Both the position numbers and the translations under genes were made by a program. Shown here piece by piece: positions 1-6,447 of a stretch of DNA of 8,162 nucleotides. Position 1 is the stretch's first letter. The number at the start of each line of letters is the position of its first letter. The stretch lies in contig UQEW01000081.1 of NCBI GenBank assembly GCA_900540145.1, positions 1 through 8,162 on the forward strand, given 5' to 3'. The notes beneath the pieces are model-generated. The model searched no databases. It saw nothing but the letters and a program-made list of their open reading frames with translations, and was not told where the DNA came from. Source of the DNA: an uncultured Eubacteriales bacterium. GTDB taxonomy: Bacteria > Bacillota > Clostridia > Peptostreptococcales > Anaerovoracaceae.

Positions 1-193
1 AATCGGATAATTCTTCAAAATAATCGTGTATAAGCTGCGCCAGTTGGTCTTTGTCTACATCTTTCAATAAAGCGTATAAATCATCATACCCTATTTCTTC
101 ATCGCATTCCAGCAGGCTTGCTATATTCTCAAAATATTGAAAATCTTCAGGCTCTTCGATATCAAGCATTTGATATAATTTATCTTTATCCAT
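1..193 (-). CDS. Unrecognised acidic protein, N-terminal 64 residues (cut by window edge)
   Basis: An open frame begins with ATG at 193-191 and runs off the left edge with no stop, giving 64 complete codons. A good ribosome binding site (AAGGGAG) sits 6-7 nt before the ATG, supporting this start. The visible part begins MDKDKLYQMLDIEEPEDF and is very rich in Asp and Glu (for example DEEIGYDD near residues 31-38), with Leu/Ile/Tyr at helical spacing. It has no signal peptide or membrane segment, so a small soluble helical protein is likely. It follows murI by 18 nt on the same strand and is probably co-transcribed with it. I do not recognise the family and assign no function. The gene is certain to continue left of the window; its full length is unknown. 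Confidence 0.72.
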   Translation of the reverse strand, partial: MDKDKLYQMLDIEEPEDFQYFENIASLLECDEEIGYDDLYALLKDVDKDQLAQLIHDYFEELSD

Positions 194-211
194 AAGTTTT
201 TCTCCCTTGCT

Positions 212-1027
212 TTATAGGTCGAGATTTTTAAATTTTAAAATCATATTTGACCTTTCTGTTTCCAGCACTTTTTGTATCATATTAGAAAAGTTCTCAGACA
301 AGTCGCTGGCATAATATATGTTATCTATAGTCTGACTGCTGTCAGCCAACATATCGTTTTCAGTCAGTAAATCTTTTATATGGCTGATGATTTCATATGA
401 TGGATTTATTATTTTAAGATTAGGGTAAATCCTCTCGATATTTTTCCTTATTATAGGATAATGGGTACATCCCAGCACCAGTGTGTCTATTTGATTTTGT
501 TTTATAAAATCGTCCATATAATAATGAATAGTCAAATCCATTATTTCATTCTCTATTATTCCCTCTTCTATGAGAGGCACAAAGGCAGGCGTAGCTTTGC
601 TGAAAACCTTTAGAGCGGGATTCATTTCTTTAATCTTATCCTGGTATACGCCGCTGGAAATTGTTACTTTCGTTCCTATTATTCCTATCTGATTTTTCTC
701 ATTGCATTTTTCTGCGACTCTGGCTGCAGCCGGATTTATTATCCCTACTATAGGGATATCGGGCATGTGAGCTTTTAAGTCATAAAGACATGTAGCGCTG
801 ATGGTGTTGCATGCAATCACCAACATTTTAACGTTTTTTGATATAAGAAACTCCGCTATCTGATATGCGTATTGTTTGATGGTGGAAACGGCTTTTGAAC
901 CGTACGGAGTCCTTGCAGTGTCTCCGAAATAAATCACCCTTTCATTGGGCAATGCCTTAAAAAGGTGCGGTATGCTGGTGAGGCCTCCAAGGCCTGAATC
1001 AAAAAAACCTATAGGTCTATTATCCAT
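212..1027 (-). CDS. murI: Glutamate racemase MurI
   Basis: Cytoplasmic cofactor-independent racemase that interconverts L- and D-glutamate, supplying the D-Glu of peptidoglycan stem peptides. At 271 aa it has the usual family length. The family motifs are all present: FDSGLGGLT at residues 9-17 (substrate-binding Asp10 and Ser11), GDTARTPYG at 35-43, ACNT at 72-75 with catalytic Cys73, and GCTHYP at 186-191 with catalytic Cys187 and adjacent His189. These form the two pseudo-symmetric halves of the Asp/Glu racemase fold. The start ATG (1027-1025) is preceded by GAAAGGA about 11 nt upstream, a slightly long spacing, and the N-terminus MDNRPIGFFDSG fits MurI starts. It is the first gene after a divergent promoter region shared with pepF and is followed by a small acidic protein in the same direction. 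No anomaly is seen; identification is firm. Confidence 0.97.
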   Translation of the reverse strand: MDNRPIGFFDSGLGGLTSIPHLFKALPNERVIYFGDTARTPYGSKAVSTIKQYAYQIAEFLISKNVKMLVIACNTISATCLYDLKAHMPDIPIVGIINPAAARVAEKCNEKNQIGIIGTKVTISSGVYQDKIKEMNPALKVFSKATPAFVPLIEEGIIENEIMDLTIHYYMDDFIKQNQIDTLVLGCTHYPIIRKNIERIYPNLKIINPSYEIISHIKDLLTENDMLADSSQTIDNIYYASDLSENFSNMIQKVLETERSNMILKFKNLDL

Positions 1028-1052
1028 TTATGTAATATTCCTTTCATAAATG

Positions 1053-1061
1053 TGGTATAAT
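1053..1061 (+). promoter_or_regulatory. Predicted extended -10 promoter for the pepF-nadK-rluD operon
   Basis: TGGTATAAT at 1053-1061 is a perfect -10 hexamer with the TG extension one base upstream. No good -35 box is found at 16-18 nt spacing, which is tolerated in extended -10 promoters. Start of transcription would be near 1068, leaving a leader of about 87 nt before the pepF ATG. A second weaker candidate, TATACT at 1115-1120, lies closer to the gene but also lacks a convincing -35 box. Confidence 0.5.
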
Positions 1062-1072
1062 GAACGCAAACG

Positions 1073-1102
1073 ATTATATAGGGCTATCGCCCCTTTCGGC
1101 AA
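1073..1102 (-). promoter_or_regulatory. Predicted promoter for murI
   Basis: On the minus strand a perfect TATAAT (1078-1073) lies 18 nt from TTGCCG (1102-1097), a 4-of-6 match to the sigma-A -35 box. Transcription would begin near 1066, giving a leader of roughly 39 nt before the murI ATG. The element overlaps the region transcribed from the divergent pepF promoter. This is a pattern-based prediction only. Confidence 0.55.
1081..1092 (+). other. Small GC-rich hairpin in the pepF leader
   Basis: GGGC-TATC-GCCC forms a perfect 4-bp stem with a 4-nt loop in an otherwise AT-rich intergenic region. It would sit about 13 nt into the predicted pepF transcript and also overlaps the spacer of the predicted minus-strand murI promoter. 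It has no T tract, so it is not a terminator. Its function is unknown and it may be incidental. Confidence 0.3.
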
Positions 1103-1142
1103 CGCATATAAAATTATACTATATAAATCATATTTTATCTAC

Positions 1143-1150
1143 AAGGAGGT
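1143..1150 (+). promoter_or_regulatory. Ribosome binding site that fixes the pepF start
   Basis: AAGGAGGT, a near-complete anti-Shine-Dalgarno match, ends 4 nt before the ATG at 1155. The reading frame is open further upstream to an ATG at 1050, but that ATG lies upstream of the predicted -10 box and has no such site, so the start at 1155 is chosen. Confidence 0.9.
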
Positions 1151-1154
1151 AAAA

Positions 1155-2954
1155 ATGTCAGATAAAAATTTAAAGCAAAGAGAACAAATAGCAAGCGAAT
1201 ACAAGTGGAACATAGAAGACATGTATCCTGACGAAGCGTTATGGGACAAAGACCTGGCTGAGTGTTTGGAAAAAGCTGAAGAATTCACAAAGTACCAAGG
1301 CAGACTCACCGAAAACGCCCAGACACTGCTTTCAGCCCTTCAGGAAAGAGATGCCATTTGGCAAAAAATCGAACATGCATACGTATATGCCGCTATGAAA
1401 AAAGATGAAGATAACAGAGTAGACAAATATCAGGCCATGGACGATAAATGCGGCAGCGCCATTGCAAAACTTGCTGCTCTGACATCCTTCTTTACTCCTG
1501 AATTATTAGAGGCCTCCCAGGAAAAGATAGAATCTTTCTTGGAAGAAGAGCCTGCCCTTGAGCAATACAGATTCCTGCTGGAATCTGCTTTAAAAGAGAA
1601 AGAGCATATTCTTTCCGCAGCTGAAGAGAACATATTAGCCCAAATGTCTGAAATAACCGGCGCTACCAGCGATGTATTCAAAATGCTCAATAACGCCGAC
1701 CTTACCTTCGGTGAAATAGAAGAGGAGGACGGAACCATGACGCCTCTGACCCACGGCAATTATATAACCTTTATGGAAAGTCATGACCGCCATCAAAGAG
1801 AAGCCGCTTTCACCAACATGTATGAAGCCTATAAAAAATTGATAAACACCATCGCAACCAATTACAATTATAATGTAAAAACCGATGTTGTTTCTGCAAG
1901 AATACGCAAGTACGACTCTTCATTGGCTGCTGCCCTTTCCGGCGGCAATATTCCCCTTGACGTATATCACAATCTGATTTCACAAGTGAGAGAAAATTTG
2001 CCGGCAGTCCACAAATATATGCAGCTGCGCAAGAAAGTTCTGGGAGTAGACCAGCTCAAAATGTATGACGTCTACGTTCCGCTCGTGCAACTTCCGAAAA
2101 AGGTTATAACTTTCGACCAGGCAGTGGAAATCATGGCCGAAGGGCTGGCGCCGCTGGGAGAAGAATATATCAGCCAAGTAAGAAAAGGCATAGCCGCAGG
2201 TTGGGTGGATATATATGAAAACCAAGGAAAGACCAGCGGAGCGTATAGTTTCGGCTCTTACGACAGCATGCCGTATATTCTGCTCAACTATACCGATTCC
2301 TTGAAAGATGTCTTCACCTTGGTTCACGAAATGGGTCACTCCATGCATTCCTACTATACGAGAAAGACTCAGCCTTACACCTATGGCGACCATTCCATAT
2401 TTACAGCTGAAGTCGCTTCCACGGTAAACGAATCACTGCTGATAAAACATCTGCTGGACACTGAAAACGACCCTCAGATGCGCAAATACCTTCTCAATTA
2501 CTATATTGAGGAATTCCGTACGACCCTTTTCCGTCAAACCATGTTTGCGGAATTCGAATTGATGGCTCACCAAGAGATAGAAAACGGCGGCGTATTGACT
2601 GCCGGATGGCTCAATGAGAATTATGAAAAACTCAACAGCGATTATTTCGGTCCTGTAATGGAAAAAGACCCTTATATCCAGTATGAATGGGCACGCATAC
2701 CGCATTTTTACAGAGGTTTCTACGTATATCAATACGCTACCGGTTATTCAGCAGCCACAGCAATCTCTGAGAAGATATTAAAAGAAGGACAGACTGCCAG
2801 AGATAATTATATAGAATTTCTCAAGAGCGGTTCCTCCGACTATCCTGTAGAGCTGTTAAAAATAGCCGGAGTAGACATGGCCTCCCCTGAGCCTGTAAAA
2901 ATGGCCATGGAAACCTTTAAAACCCTTGTTGATGAGCTAGAAGAAATATTATAG
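1155..2954 (+). CDS. pepF: Oligoendopeptidase F (M3 family zinc metallopeptidase)
   Basis: Cytoplasmic zinc peptidase that cuts short peptides of intermediate length, used in peptide turnover. From the ATG at 1155 the protein is 599 aa, the normal length for bacterial PepF. The zinc site is visible as HEMGH at residues 391-395, with the third ligand Glu419 in FTAEVASTVNE, the HExxH-X23-E spacing of family M3. The N-terminal half carries the helical PepF-type region and begins with the typical EYKWNIEDMYPDEALW segment. The C-terminal YATGYSAA and IAGVDMASPEPV segments are also typical of the family. There is no signal peptide, consistent with a cytosolic enzyme. It is the first gene of a plus-strand operon, with nadK starting 4 nt after its stop. 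A 35-residue N-terminal extension is open but is rejected because it overlaps the promoter. Identification is firm. Confidence 0.96.
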   Translation: MSDKNLKQREQIASEYKWNIEDMYPDEALWDKDLAECLEKAEEFTKYQGRLTENAQTLLSALQERDAIWQKIEHAYVYAAMKKDEDNRVDKYQAMDDKCGSAIAKLAALTSFFTPELLEASQEKIESFLEEEPALEQYRFLLESALKEKEHILSAAEENILAQMSEITGATSDVFKMLNNADLTFGEIEEEDGTMTPLTHGNYITFMESHDRHQREAAFTNMYEAYKKLINTIATNYNYNVKTDVVSARIRKYDSSLAAALSGGNIPLDVYHNLISQVRENLPAVHKYMQLRKKVLGVDQLKMYDVYVPLVQLPKKVITFDQAVEIMAEGLAPLGEEYISQVRKGIAAGWVDIYENQGKTSGAYSFGSYDSMPYILLNYTDSLKDVFTLVHEMGHSMHSYYTRKTQPYTYGDHSIFTAEVASTVNESLLIKHLLDTENDPQMRKYLLNYYIEEFRTTLFRQTMFAEFELMAHQEIENGGVLTAGWLNENYEKLNSDYFGPVMEKDPYIQYEWARIPHFYRGFYVYQYATGYSAATAISEKILKEGQTARDNYIEFLKSGSSDYPVELLKIAGVDMASPEPVKMAMETFKTLVDELEEIL

Positions 2955-2958
2955 AATC

Positions 2959-3765
2959 ATGGATATGGACAAAAAGATTTATATTTATGCCAACGACACT
3001 GAAATGTCGAAAATAATCGAAAAAACTTTAAGAGGCAGACTGGTAAAGTCCGGACTTCGGGCATACGACCAATATGACGAAGACACCCAGCTCATAATGT
3101 GCATAGGCGGAGACGGAACGCTGCTCCGCCTTGTACAGGAATTTGATTTTCCTAAAACGCCTATAGTAGGTATCAATACAGGGCATTTGGGATTCTTTCA
3201 GGAAGTGCTGCCTGAAAAGATAGATGATTTCATCTTCTTTTATAACCAGGACAAGTACAGCATACAGAGCTTAAACGGCGTAACCGTTTCCGTAAAGACC
3301 GGCGATGGAATATCAAATCACATAGCCTTAAACGACATAACCATAAGAGGGATTCTCACCCATCCGGTCCATTTGAACATATCCATAAACAACAGCTTTA
3401 TAGAAAGGTTCAGCGGCGACGGAATATGCATTGCCACACCTGCCGGCAGCACAGCATATAACTACGCTCTCGGCGGAGCTATCGTTGACCCAAGGTTAAA
3501 CCTCCTTCAAGTCACACCTATAGCACCTATGCATAACACTGCTTACCGTTCCTTCACTTCCAGCGTGTTATTGCCGGGAAGCGATCAGCTAACGGTGATT
3601 CCCGCCAGCGAATATGATAAAATTCTATGTGTAGTTTACGACGGTCTTATGACTGAATACAAAGACGTGCAAGAATTGAGCATCCATCTTTCTGAAAAGA
3701 AGATTAATCTCATCAGATTTGACGACTATCAATTCTGGGAAAAAGTAAAAAGCAAGATTTTATAA
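2959..3765 (+). CDS. nadK: NAD kinase
   Basis: Phosphorylates NAD to NADP using ATP or polyphosphate; cytoplasmic and usually essential. The 268-aa length fits the short Gram-positive NadK class. Motifs in order: IGGDGTLL at residues 49-56 with catalytic Asp52 in GGDGT, NTGHLGFF at 73-80, ALND at 123-126, and the conserved GDGICIATPAGSTAYNYALG segment at 153-172 followed by GAIVDP. The usual Asn-Glu pair that contacts the nucleotide is Asn125-Asp126 here, a conservative change. The start is not fully certain: ATG at 2959 and an in-frame ATG at 2965 (residue 3) are both possible. Neither has a clear Shine-Dalgarno site; only AGAAGAAA-like purines lie inside the pepF end. With the pepF stop only 4 nt upstream, translation is probably coupled to pepF. 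No membrane segment or signal peptide. Identification is firm. Confidence 0.96.
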   Translation: MDMDKKIYIYANDTEMSKIIEKTLRGRLVKSGLRAYDQYDEDTQLIMCIGGDGTLLRLVQEFDFPKTPIVGINTGHLGFFQEVLPEKIDDFIFFYNQDKYSIQSLNGVTVSVKTGDGISNHIALNDITIRGILTHPVHLNISINNSFIERFSGDGICIATPAGSTAYNYALGGAIVDPRLNLLQVTPIAPMHNTAYRSFTSSVLLPGSDQLTVIPASEYDKILCVVYDGLMTEYKDVQELSIHLSEKKINLIRFDDYQFWEKVKSKIL

Positions 3766-3784
3766 AGGATACATAAACATAAAA

Positions 3785-4813
3785 ATGACTCAATTTCACT
3801 ATCAAGTATCGGAAAATGACGAGGAGCTCTCCGTAAAAGAGCTCCTCAGGCGTAATTTTCACTTTTCTTCAAGGCTGATGACCAAGCTGAAACAAAATGA
3901 CTTAGTCACTGTAAACGGTCAGCCTGTGCGAGGCTGGATGACGCTAAGCGCCGGCGATATGCTGGTAGTAACTCTTCCTTCTGAGACATCAGACTACCCG
4001 CCTGAAGACATTCCCATAGAAGTTGTCTTTGAAGACAGCGACATATTAGTTATAAACAAACAGCCCGGTTATGTGGTACATCCCACAAAAGGCAAGCCGG
4101 TTCACACTATTGCCAACGGACTGATGAAAAAAATGCTGGAGGAAGGCGACAGCTACAAAATCCGTTTTACCAACAGGCTGGATATGAATACCTCCGGATT
4201 GCTTATCATAGCCAAAAATGGCTTCGTTCAAGAGCACCTGATTAAGCAGATGAAGTCCGGTCAGGTTCAAAAGCGTTACTTGGCTATAGCAGACGGCATC
4301 ATAGAAGAAGATTCGGGTACCATCCGAAAGCCTATAGGAAGACCTGACCCCAACGAAGTGGAACGCTGGATTTTAGATTTAGATAAAGGCGGCTATGATT
4401 CCATAACTCACTATAAAGTTTTACAGCGTTATAGGGCCGATGATTCCACCCATTGCTACAGCAATTCAAGTCCCGCCGTTGCCGGAAGCCCGGGCTATAC
4501 GCTGGTAGAGCTTCGTCTGGAAACAGGTAGGACCCACCAGATAAGAGTGCATCTGGCGTCTATAGGCCATCCTGTCACAGGAGATCATCTGTATAACAAT
4601 GGCGACCCTTTCCTTTTCAGACAATTGCACGGCGATTTCAGACGTCAAGAGGGATCGGAAGAAGAAAGCACCTCGCCTTATATCGACAGACAGGCCCTGC
4701 ACGCATATAAGCTAGCCTTCATTCATCCTATAACCGGCAAACATTTGGAATTAGAAGCGTCTCTGCCTGCCGACATGAACCAATTGATAAAAAAAATCAG
4801 CCAGCCTGTTTAG
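3785..4813 (+). CDS. RluA/RluD-family pseudouridine synthase
   Basis: Isomerises uridine to pseudouridine in RNA, probably 23S rRNA, though the target cannot be read from sequence. An S4-like RNA-binding region spans about residues 14-65 (KELLRR, LVTVNGQPV, LSAGDMLVV). The catalytic domain begins near IEVVFEDSDILVINKQPGYVVHP (residues 78-100). The active-site motif reads NRLDMNTSGLL at 130-140 with catalytic Asp133; the common first residue His is Asn here. The GRTHQIRVH motif is at 248-256 and RQALHAYKL at 302-310. At 342 aa it is about 40 residues longer than the roughly 300-residue homologues I know; the excess maps to two loops rich in Ser, Gly and charged residues, at about 218-237 and 273-298. 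It starts 19 nt after nadK. AAAGGA overlaps the nadK stop but is about 15 nt from the ATG, an unusually long spacing. Its stop overlaps that of the convergent amidase gene. Confidence 0.93.
   Translation: MTQFHYQVSENDEELSVKELLRRNFHFSSRLMTKLKQNDLVTVNGQPVRGWMTLSAGDMLVVTLPSETSDYPPEDIPIEVVFEDSDILVINKQPGYVVHPTKGKPVHTIANGLMKKMLEEGDSYKIRFTNRLDMNTSGLLIIAKNGFVQEHLIKQMKSGQVQKRYLAIADGIIEEDSGTIRKPIGRPDPNEVERWILDLDKGGYDSITHYKVLQRYRADDSTHCYSNSSPAVAGSPGYTLVELRLETGRTHQIRVHLASIGHPVTGDHLYNNGDPFLFRQLHGDFRRQEGSEEESTSPYIDRQALHAYKLAFIHPITGKHLELEASLPADMNQLIKKISQPV
3821..3847 (+). repeat. Perfect 10-bp inverted repeat near the start of the pseudouridine synthase gene
   Basis: GAGGAGCTCT (3821-3830) and AGAGCTCCTC (3838-3847) pair perfectly around the 7-nt loop CCGTAAA. 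The stem starts 36 nt after the ATG, in codons 13-21 (Glu-Glu-Leu-Ser-Val-Lys-Glu-Leu-Leu). No T tract follows. In mRNA this would be a stable hairpin just downstream of a weakly spaced ribosome binding site. The repeat may simply reflect similar codons for two Glu-Leu stretches. Confidence 0.75.
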
Positions 4814-4827
4814 GCAGCTGATTTTTT
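4791..4827. terminator. Bidirectional intrinsic terminator shared by two convergent operons
   Basis: AAAAAATCAGC (4791-4801) pairs with GCTGATTTTTT (4817-4827). Inside, GCC (4804-4806) pairs with GGC (4813-4815) around the loop TGTTTA, leaving a small internal loop (CA opposite A). Read on either strand, the GC-containing stem is followed by a run of six T, so it can end transcription from both sides. Both stop codons (4811-4813 plus, 4812-4810 minus) lie in its loop region. Confidence 0.88.
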
Positions 4828-6447
4828 CTTTCTTCTTATAATTATTATTACAGCATACAGCACAATTGCCGCAAGTACAGTACATATCCCTGCAAGATTT
4901 ACGTTTCGTTCCCATTTTTCATAAGATTCTTCATAGTCAGATATGGATTTTTCGTATTCTTCCAAAAGGGTTTCTGCCTTTTCATCAGCATCCGCATCAT
5001 CATAATAATCGCTTTCCAGGTATGATATTGACTCTTGGTACGCATTCAGCACATCATCATATTCTTTTTCATAGCCTCGTATTTGTCCGAAAACCGGCTG
5101 TTCTGCCAGTTCTAAAAGGTCTGATATTTCATCGGAAATCTCATACAAAGGCGGCGCCAGCGTTGTCTCTATCTCAAGACCTAACGCTTGTTCAAAATCA
5201 TAACCTGCCCCAATGACAGCCCCCTCGTCGTAACATCGCCCGACAAATTCAATACCCACAGGCATGCCGTAGCTGTCTATGGCCATTGGCACGGTCATGG
5301 CAGGCGCTCCGGCGGAAGGCGCTATAGCCCATCCATTGCTGTTCCCAATTGAATTAGCTGCCTGGCTGTGGCTCATCACAGTACTGCGTATGGTCAAATA
5401 GACTGCCACATCTACATCATACCTGTCCATAGCAGAGGTAAAAACTTGCCTGTAAGCCGATACATCCGCATCATATCCTGAAGGAAGAGAAAAGTTCATC
5501 ATTACGATTTCTGCACCTTCTCCTTCGATTATATCAAGAGCATCTTCGAAATATCCTTCTATTTCATCTGAACCATATGATAAGCTTGTTATAACGCCTA
5601 CTCGCATATCCTCTAAACTTTCATCAGAAAGGTACTGAGTATAATCCGCCTGAAAATTCCCCATAGCGGTAAGTATTATTGCAGCGTCGGTAACGGATTT
5701 GGCAAGAGGTCCTGCTGTATCCCTTTCACTTATGCAAACAGTAATGCCCTCTGTAGAAAGCAATCCTTTAGTAGGTCTTATCCCTACTACACCGTTGGCT
5801 GAAGCAGGAACGCGTATGGATGCATTGGTGTCTGTTCCTACGCATATAGGAGCCAAAGAGGCCGCCGCAGCTACTGCGCTTCCTCCCGATGAGCCATATG
5901 AAGATTTAGATAAATCAAAAGCATTGTTGACTCGTCCGAAATCGCTGATGGAATACTGAGAATGCTCAGCATATTTATCCATGTTGGCTTTTGCCACGAT
6001 TATTCCTCCTGCTTCTTTTAAAGCAGCTACTATCTCGGCGTCTTGTTCTGCCACATTGCCTGACATAGCTAAACTTCCGTTGGTAGTTACCATTCCTTCA
6101 ACATCTATGTTGTCTTTAACTATAATCGGCAAACCGAATATATCGCTGGAGCGCCCCTGTTTTTCATATATTTCATCACAGGCTTCCGCCTCCTCTATGG
6201 CCGTTTCTGAAACAGAAATTATGCAATTATACATCTGGCTGTATTCTTCAATACGCTCCAGATATAACGTCATTATTTGCTTGTAAGTAAGTTTTCCATC
6301 GTCCACAGCATCCTGAAGTTCCCCTATGTCCATCTGCGTAATGTCTACAACCGCAATGGAATGATTTTCTTCGTCGGCGGCAGCAATGCTGAAAGAAACC
6401 AGGATAAAAGCTATGACAATTACTGATGATACATATTTTTTCATCAT
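4810..6447 (-). CDS. Secreted, membrane-anchored amidase-signature family enzyme
   Basis: Amidase-signature serine hydrolase of 545 aa; the substrate is not predictable. Residues 1-24 form a signal peptide (Lys3-Lys4, hydrophobic 5-21, Ala-Ala-Ala before Asp25). The catalytic domain spans about 38-430. The Ser-cisSer-Lys triad is visible: Lys111 in IVKDNID, cis-Ser186 in SYGSSGGSA, and nucleophile Ser210 in GTDTNASIRVPAS, where the usual Gly-Gly before Ser is Asn-Ala. The Lys111 context, GIRPTKG and the late GNSNGWAIAPSAGAPAMTVPM segment all match the family. Residues about 440-514 are acidic, helical and Tyr/Glu-rich, like a stalk. A C-terminal membrane helix (about 518-537) ends in RRKKKSAA, predicting an outward-facing enzyme held at the membrane. 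The start ATG overlaps the upstream Mur ligase stop as ATGA and lacks a close Shine-Dalgarno site, so translation is probably coupled. A second ATG follows immediately at 6444. Related enzymes include GatA-like and peptide amidases. Confidence 0.9.
   Translation of the reverse strand: MMKKYVSSVIVIAFILVSFSIAAADEENHSIAVVDITQMDIGELQDAVDDGKLTYKQIMTLYLERIEEYSQMYNCIISVSETAIEEAEACDEIYEKQGRSSDIFGLPIIVKDNIDVEGMVTTNGSLAMSGNVAEQDAEIVAALKEAGGIIVAKANMDKYAEHSQYSISDFGRVNNAFDLSKSSYGSSGGSAVAAAASLAPICVGTDTNASIRVPASANGVVGIRPTKGLLSTEGITVCISERDTAGPLAKSVTDAAIILTAMGNFQADYTQYLSDESLEDMRVGVITSLSYGSDEIEGYFEDALDIIEGEGAEIVMMNFSLPSGYDADVSAYRQVFTSAMDRYDVDVAVYLTIRSTVMSHSQAANSIGNSNGWAIAPSAGAPAMTVPMAIDSYGMPVGIEFVGRCYDEGAVIGAGYDFEQALGLEIETTLAPPLYEISDEISDLLELAEQPVFGQIRGYEKEYDDVLNAYQESISYLESDYYDDADADEKAETLLEEYEKSISDYEESYEKWERNVNLAGICTVLAAIVLYAVIIIIRRKKKSAA

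Noticed and set aside
1063..1106. Direct repeat AACGCA at 1063-1068 and 1101-1106
   Set aside because: A six-base repeat 38 bp apart is expected by chance and does not match helical phasing well enough to be called an operator.
1050..1154. A 35-residue N-terminal extension of pepF starting at ATG 1050
   Set aside because: It begins upstream of the predicted -10 box and has no ribosome binding site, whereas ATG 1155 follows a near-perfect AAGGAGGT and gives the normal PepF length.
1430..2732. Antisense open frames inside pepF (about 99-137 codons)
   Set aside because: They lie fully within a gene with unambiguous family motifs, have no credible start sites, and their translations look like random antisense products.
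3821..3847. Internal translation start or terminator at the hairpin within the pseudouridine synthase gene
   Set aside because: No start codon lies at a suitable distance after GAGGAG and no T run follows the stem; a start here would also remove part of the RNA-binding region.
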